Under the pieces are notes generated by a model that worked only from the letters and a program-made list of their open reading frames with translations, was not told the origin of the DNA and did not search any database. Positions 59,499-64,000 of a stretch of 64,000 nt of DNA are shown in pieces. Source of the DNA: CAXBGS01 sp963975425 (GTDB lineage: Bacteria; Planctomycetota; Planctomycetia; Pirellulales; Pirellulaceae); contig CAXBGS010000001.1 of assembly GCA_963975425.1 (NCBI GenBank), positions 62,001 to 126,000 of the forward strand. The letters run 5' to 3'. The stretch's first letter is position 1. Each line of letters starts with the position of its first letter. Made by a program: the position numbers and the translations under genes.

Positions 59499-61652
59499 AT
59501 GCAGCGGAATCGTCTGCGAGGTCAAGAACCGCGCAACCGATTCGGCGGTTCGGGATCGACGGCGGTTAGTTCGCCAGGGTCGAGCTCGTCCACGCCCGAT
59601 GGTCCAAAATCCCGGTACGTCAAGGATGACTCCGATTCGATGAAAGAGTTTCGCCGTGTGCTACGACTCGCTGCCCGCCGACGTTGGTCGTTATTCGGGG
59701 TGCTCACCACATCTTTGGTGATCGCGCTGCTTTGGGGTGCGAATATCAGTGTGCTGTATCCGATCGTCGAGGTCGTCTTCCAGGGCGAGAGTCTGCCCGA
59801 GTACAGCGAACGACAGTTAGGCGAAATTGATGCCGAGCTTGCGGCGCTTGACGCGCACATTCAGACTTTGTCATCCGAATTGGCCGTGGCCAAAACCGAT
59901 GAGAACGCACAGCCAGACCAACTGCGCAAACTCGTGCTGCAACTGGATGCGGACACGGACAAACGCGATGCAATCGCCAAATCGGCATCGTTTCTTGTGC
60001 AAATGAAACCAACCATCGACCGGTATGCGCCGACGACCGCATACTCAACGCTGTTATTGATCCTGGGTGTCTTGATCGTTGGCACGTTAATCAAGCTGGT
60101 TGCTCTTGGGGCAAACATGGTGTTGGTGCAATACGTCGCTGAACGGGCCAGTGTGGATTTGCGCAGCGAGTTCTTTCGCAAGGCTTTGCACCTGGATCTT
60201 GACTGGTTCGGCGAAAACGGTTCTGCGGACTTAACGGCGCGTTTGACCAACGATGTCGCGTTAGTGTCATCCGGATTGACAGTCCTGATGGGACGAATGA
60301 TTCGTGAGCCTTTGAAAATGATCGTGTGTTTGGGTGGAGCCGCATATTGGTGCTGGCGTCTCTTGCTGTTGGTCATGATTGTCACGCCCGTGGTCGCATT
60401 TGTCATGCATTACCTAAGCAAAGCGATCCGCCGCGCCAGTCGACGTGCGATGGAAGAGATGAGTCAGTTGTACGGAATGCTCAACGGATCGTTTTCGGGT
60501 ATCCGCGTGATCAAAGCATTCAGCACCCATTCGTCGGAAAGAGCCCGTTTTCAACAAGGAATCGCCGCCTATTGTCGCAAGTCCATGAAAATGGCGTTCT
60601 ACAACACACTTGCTCGCAATAGCAGCGAATTACTGGGAATGACGACCGTCAGTCTGGCAATTCTTGCCGGCGGATACCTGGTGTTGAGCGGCAATGTGCA
60701 CTTGTTCGGAATTCGAATGAGCGACCAACCGTTGAGCTTTTCGCACGTCCTATTGTTCTTTGGTTTTTTGATCGGCGCTTCCGACCCGGCTCGGAAACTG
60801 GCCGATGTGTGGAGCCACTTGCAGCGCGGGATCGCCGCCAGCAGCCGTGTTTACGAAATCATTGACGCGCCCATTCGCGTCACCGAGCCTGCATCACCGA
60901 TCCGCGTCGCCCGTCCGCATCAGCGCATCCACTTTCAAAACGTCTCGTATCAATACCCATCCGGCCCCCAGGTTTTGCGGGGAATCGATCTTTCGATTCG
61001 GCACGGTGAAACCGTGGCCGTCGTCGGTCCCAATGGCAGCGGCAAAAGCACGTTGATTAGCTTGCTGTGCCGATTCGATGACCCTCAAGATGGCCAACTA
61101 TTGCTGGACGAAACCCCCATCGATCAAATGCGAATTCGCGATCTGCGACGACGCATGGCACTGGTCACCCAGCGAACCGTCTTGTTCGACGACACCATCG
61201 AGAACAACATTCGCTACGGCACACCCGGCGCCGATTCGCACGCGGTCGTCCGTGCCGCAAAAATGGCGTTTGCCGATGAGTTTATCCGCCGCAAAACGCC
61301 GCACGGTTATGACACGGTTCTGGGAACCGCCGGGATGCGATTGTCCGGCGGCCAGATGCAGCGGATTGCCCTGGCGCGGGCTTTCTTGCGCGAACCGGAT
61401 ATCTTGATTTTGGACGAAGCGACCAGCCAAATCGATATCGAAAGTGAGCAGCTGATTCACAAAGCGTTGGCAAAGTTCTTGGTCGACCGCACAGGCCTGA
61501 TGATCACTCACAGGCCCAGCAGTTTGACCATGGCCGACCGAGTCATTGTGATCGAATCGGGCAAGGTCGCCGACAGCGGTCGCCACGAAGACTTGATCTG
61601 CCGCAACGGTTTCTATCAAAGCCTATGCGGTGAAACGCGCCGCGCCGCTTAG
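59499..61652 (+). CDS. ABC exporter (fused TMD-NBD) with coiled-coil insert
   Basis: A 717-residue half-exporter of the MsbA/lipid-drug type. A basic, Ser/Gly-rich N-terminus (about 1-47) precedes TM1 (about 62-88), then an unusual 90-residue hydrophilic, heptad-like segment (about 90-178; AELAALDAHIQTLSSELA) before TM2. A normal exporter membrane domain follows to about 460, then the NBD with Walker A at 510-518 (GPNGSGKST), signature LSGGQMQ, Walker B ILILDEATSQ and the H-loop MITHRP. ATG at 59499 has GAGG upstream; ATG at 59640 would drop the N-terminal 47 residues. Probably homodimeric; substrate unknown. Confidence 0.88.
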   Translation: MQRNRLRGQEPRNRFGGSGSTAVSSPGSSSSTPDGPKSRYVKDDSDSMKEFRRVLRLAARRRWSLFGVLTTSLVIALLWGANISVLYPIVEVVFQGESLPEYSERQLGEIDAELAALDAHIQTLSSELAVAKTDENAQPDQLRKLVLQLDADTDKRDAIAKSASFLVQMKPTIDRYAPTTAYSTLLLILGVLIVGTLIKLVALGANMVLVQYVAERASVDLRSEFFRKALHLDLDWFGENGSADLTARLTNDVALVSSGLTVLMGRMIREPLKMIVCLGGAAYWCWRLLLLVMIVTPVVAFVMHYLSKAIRRASRRAMEEMSQLYGMLNGSFSGIRVIKAFSTHSSERARFQQGIAAYCRKSMKMAFYNTLARNSSELLGMTTVSLAILAGGYLVLSGNVHLFGIRMSDQPLSFSHVLLFFGFLIGASDPARKLADVWSHLQRGIAASSRVYEIIDAPIRVTEPASPIRVARPHQRIHFQNVSYQYPSGPQVLRGIDLSIRHGETVAVVGPNGSGKSTLISLLCRFDDPQDGQLLLDETPIDQMRIRDLRRRMALVTQRTVLFDDTIENNIRYGTPGADSHAVVRAAKMAFADEFIRRKTPHGYDTVLGTAGMRLSGGQMQRIALARAFLREPDILILDEATSQIDIESEQLIHKALAKFLVDRTGLMITHRPSSLTMADRVIVIESGKVADSGRHEDLICRNGFYQSLCGETRRAA

Positions 61653-61907
61653 CTAGCGTGACGGGCTGTTAAATTTTGCGGCTCGTGCGACTTACACCGT
61701 TTTCATGCGTTGTGCGTCCTCAACGAACCGAAGCTTCCTACGGATTGGCGAATTTACCGCACAATCCGGTCTATCCCTACGATAAGTCCCTTTAAGCGGA
61801 TGTCTTCGCTTCCGCGCTCAAATTGCATCGAACAGGATGTTCATGCAGCGGACGTAGGCTGCCGAGTTTTGCACGACTCGCAAGCCGTTTTCATGGATGG
61901 AACCAGC

Positions 61908-63452
61908 ATGAAGTTCAAACTTCGGGATATCGGTGCGCGCATTGTGATGCCCACACTCGCTCTAGTGGCATCAAGTGGGATCAACCCTTTGCACGCCCAG
62001 GATCCGTTCGGTTTGCTGTCGACCGAGAACGTGGCGCTGGTATCGGCGGTCACCGACGAAGGGGTCCAGAGCGAGCCGGGCGGGACGACAGACGAGAGTG
62101 AATCAGAGGCGACAGTCCCGCTTGCCGACTACGAAAAACTGCTCAAGCGCGTTGACGATATCGAAGAGTCGTGGACGGCGCATCAAGAGAGTCTCGCGGA
62201 AGAATCGGCCTCTAAAAAGAAGAAGTCATCGTGGAAGATGTCCGGGCGAGTCCACCTGGACAACTGGAACTTTCTCGAGAGCGATGCTGGAACCAATTTC
62301 CTAGAAACTGGTGATGCAACGGATGACCCAGAAGACCGCTGGGACTTTCGTCGCATTCGGCTGGAGATTTCCGGTGACGTGCCCAACAACATGATCTTTC
62401 GAACGCAGATCGATTTCAATAATCCTGCGATCGCTGAAATGAAGGATGTGTTCCTCGGATTCACGAACCTGCCCAACAATCAGACATTGCTGATCGGTAA
62501 CCAAAAACGTCCGATCGGTCTGGATCACCTCAATAGCAGTCGGCACAACGTGTTCATGGAACGGCCGCTGGCGGTGGAAACATTCAACGAGGACGCGCGC
62601 CGTCTTGGTATCTGTATGCACGGGCATACCGACGATTTCTCCTACGGCTGGCACTATGGTGCTTTCTTACTGGAAAACATCAATACCGACGGACGATACC
62701 GTGGCGATACGCAGGAAGCCGGATTCTATGGCCGGCTGACGACAAACCCTTGGTATGACAACGTCAGCGGTGGTCGCGGTTACTATCACTTTGCACTGGT
62801 CGGGTCGCTGAACAATACCGATGGCGACGGACAATCCGACGCCGACGACAACGCCAACGAAGCCAGGTTCCGTACTCGCCCGCTTGCCCGCAGCGATTCG
62901 CGATGGTGGAACACGGGACGAATTGCCGGCGCCGACGAATACCAACAGTTCGGATATGAATCGATGCTGAACATCGGTTCGGTGCAAATCACCAGTGAGT
63001 ATTTCGGACAAACATTGCAGCGGGACGCCGTAGGTGGATTCGCCGGCGACGACCTGTTCTTTCACGGTGGATATATTTTTGCATCGTATTTCTTGACCGG
63101 CGAACACATACCCTACAATCGCGCACGCGGAACCATCGATCGTGTGAAACCGTTCGAGAATTTCTTCCTGGTTGACCGCTGTTGTGGCGGCACCGGATCG
63201 GGGATGGGAGCCCTGGCGATCGCCCTGCGTTACGACTACTTGGACTTGAGTGATTCGGACATTCAGGGCGGACGCGGTTGGGCCATGACGGCCGGAGTGA
63301 ATTGGTACTGGACGGCCTATTCAAAACTGCAAACGAACTTGATCTGGGGTGAAATCAACAATGCCGGTGAAGACCAAGCGCCGTCTGCGGCGACCACCGG
63401 TGTCGATGGCGATTTCACAATTCTTGGGATGCGATACATGATCGATTTCTGA
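61908..63452 (+). CDS. Phosphate-selective porin O/P-like outer-membrane protein
   Basis: A 514-residue beta-barrel. A signal peptide ends at LHAQ (about 1-30). A short coiled-coil-like region (about 60-100; YEKLLKRVDDIEESW) ends in a Lys-rich patch. The barrel runs from about 105 with alternating strands such as GRVHLDNWNFL, IRLEISGDVPNNMIFRTQID and GNQKRPIGLDHLNSS, and ends on Phe (RYMIDF), the usual C-terminal signal. The OprO/OprP relation is by family. ATG at 61908 is chosen because it opens a clean signal peptide; the frame is open for 66 codons upstream, first codon TTG. Confidence 0.87.
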   Translation: MKFKLRDIGARIVMPTLALVASSGINPLHAQDPFGLLSTENVALVSAVTDEGVQSEPGGTTDESESEATVPLADYEKLLKRVDDIEESWTAHQESLAEESASKKKKSSWKMSGRVHLDNWNFLESDAGTNFLETGDATDDPEDRWDFRRIRLEISGDVPNNMIFRTQIDFNNPAIAEMKDVFLGFTNLPNNQTLLIGNQKRPIGLDHLNSSRHNVFMERPLAVETFNEDARRLGICMHGHTDDFSYGWHYGAFLLENINTDGRYRGDTQEAGFYGRLTTNPWYDNVSGGRGYYHFALVGSLNNTDGDGQSDADDNANEARFRTRPLARSDSRWWNTGRIAGADEYQQFGYESMLNIGSVQITSEYFGQTLQRDAVGGFAGDDLFFHGGYIFASYFLTGEHIPYNRARGTIDRVKPFENFFLVDRCCGGTGSGMGALAIALRYDYLDLSDSDIQGGRGWAMTAGVNWYWTAYSKLQTNLIWGEINNAGEDQAPSAATTGVDGDFTILGMRYMIDF

Positions 63453-63561
63453 TCGAGCGTCGCCAGGTACGAACCGCTCAACGAACACATCACTCATCGG
63501 ATATCTGCACACCGGTCACCTGCGTTTCGACGCAGTGCCGTCGAACAAAGGAATGTAATCG

Positions 63562-64000
63562 ATGCTCACAAAATCCCATCTCAAACCAAAATCCGCAGTG
63601 TTGATCGCGTTGGTCGCGGCACTGTCGATTCACGCCACGCCGGCATCCGCGATTTTCGGCAAAAAGTTGGTCGACCAAACCGGATGCCCGTGTTTCACTT
63701 GCCCCAGCTGCAAGCACACCTGCAATTTAGAAGCGGAACTTGTCGACGCGGAAAAGGTTTGCTTTGAAACCGAGGAAAAAGTGATCTGCATTCCACGGGT
63801 CGTTTTCCCGTGGCAGAAACGTTCTGCATCGGCTTGCTGTGGTTGCACCGAGCAGCCATGCAGCCGCTGCATCCACAACGGCGCCAAGACGCGAAAAATC
63901 TGTGTACTGAAGCCAAAAAGCTATACCTGCCCCGAATGCGAATACAGTTGGTCGCCCAAAGAGAAACCATGTGCGGCAGGCTGTGCCCCATGTGCGGAGG
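63562..64000 (+). CDS. Cys-rich exported protein (3' truncated by window edge)
   Basis: The first 146 codons of a protein cut by the window end. ATG at 63562 with AAAGGAA upstream. A signal peptide (about 1-30, ending TPASA) is followed by repeated Cys clusters: GCPCFTCPSCKHTC, SACCGCTEQPCSRC, TCPECEY and PCAAGCAPCAE. Sequences of this type recur in planctomycetes and may form disulfide-linked envelope or zinc-ribbon-like structures. I do not recognise a defined family. It follows the porin gene by 109 bp. Confidence 0.8.
   Translation, partial: MLTKSHLKPKSAVLIALVAALSIHATPASAIFGKKLVDQTGCPCFTCPSCKHTCNLEAELVDAEKVCFETEEKVICIPRVVFPWQKRSASACCGCTEQPCSRCIHNGAKTRKICVLKPKSYTCPECEYSWSPKEKPCAAGCAPCAE

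Noticed and set aside
1..64000. tRNA, rRNA, CRISPR, transposase or integrase features
   Set aside because: None seen on reading both strands; no spaced repeats of CRISPR size and no recognisable mobile-element protein.

Overview
The window looks like chromosome from a marine-type planctomycete, most likely Pirellulaceae (Rhodopirellula and relatives). This is inferred from content only: several secreted formylglycine sulfatases, EF-hand tails on secreted enzymes, a PQQ-like propeller opening with a DWPQWRGP motif, many two-component and sigma-54 regulators, a Cys-rich exported protein, and long genes with modest spacing. I see no tRNA, rRNA, CRISPR array, insertion sequence or phage gene.

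Layout. (1) 92-13424, all on the + strand, is a polysaccharide-degradation locus: three sulfatases, a parallel beta-helix protein, a DUF4838/CBM9-like protein, an EF-hand esterase and a small beta-propeller, nearly all with signal peptides. (2) 13470-17831 holds an AAE-type transporter, a pair of CBS-domain proteins and a SHOCT protein. (3) 18306-28182 is a four-gene transglutaminase/amidoligase (DUF2126) cluster. It has a complete fusion protein, a second fusion overlapping it by 4 bp that has lost the transglutaminase cysteine and amidoligase motifs, a stand-alone transglutaminase, and a stand-alone amidoligase. (4) 28331-38164 carries two NtrC-type two-component systems around a pair of MDR oxidoreductases. 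(5) 38302-49088 holds a hypothetical protein plus a five-BON protein, a GNAT/nitrilase fusion with an M42 peptidase, a PQQ-propeller/MFS operon, and a VKOR-thioredoxin fusion. (6) 49253-55457 holds a tiny Lys-rich gene, a PerM/AI-2E family protein, a membrane alpha/beta hydrolase, and egtD-egtB for ergothioneine. (7) 55690-58177 has a PAS-less histidine kinase, a FixJ-like regulator and an Rcp1-like receiver. (8) 58183-64000 has a 2-TM potassium channel, an ABC exporter with a coiled-coil insert, an O/P-type porin and a truncated Cys-rich exported protein.

Two signals are not explained by single-gene annotation. The first is the active/inactive pairing in the transglutaminase-amidoligase cluster, which suggests a peptide-ligating/peptide-cleaving system with a catalytic and a scaffold paralogue. 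The second is a set of sigma-54 (-24/-12) promoters. Three are near-consensus (in front of the oxidoreductases, the hypothetical/BON genes and the PQQ/MFS operon) and one is weaker (in front of VKOR-thioredoxin). They lie close to the two sigma-54 activators encoded here, and inverted repeats upstream could be enhancer sites. Short tandem repeats in multiples of 15 bp recur at three places.
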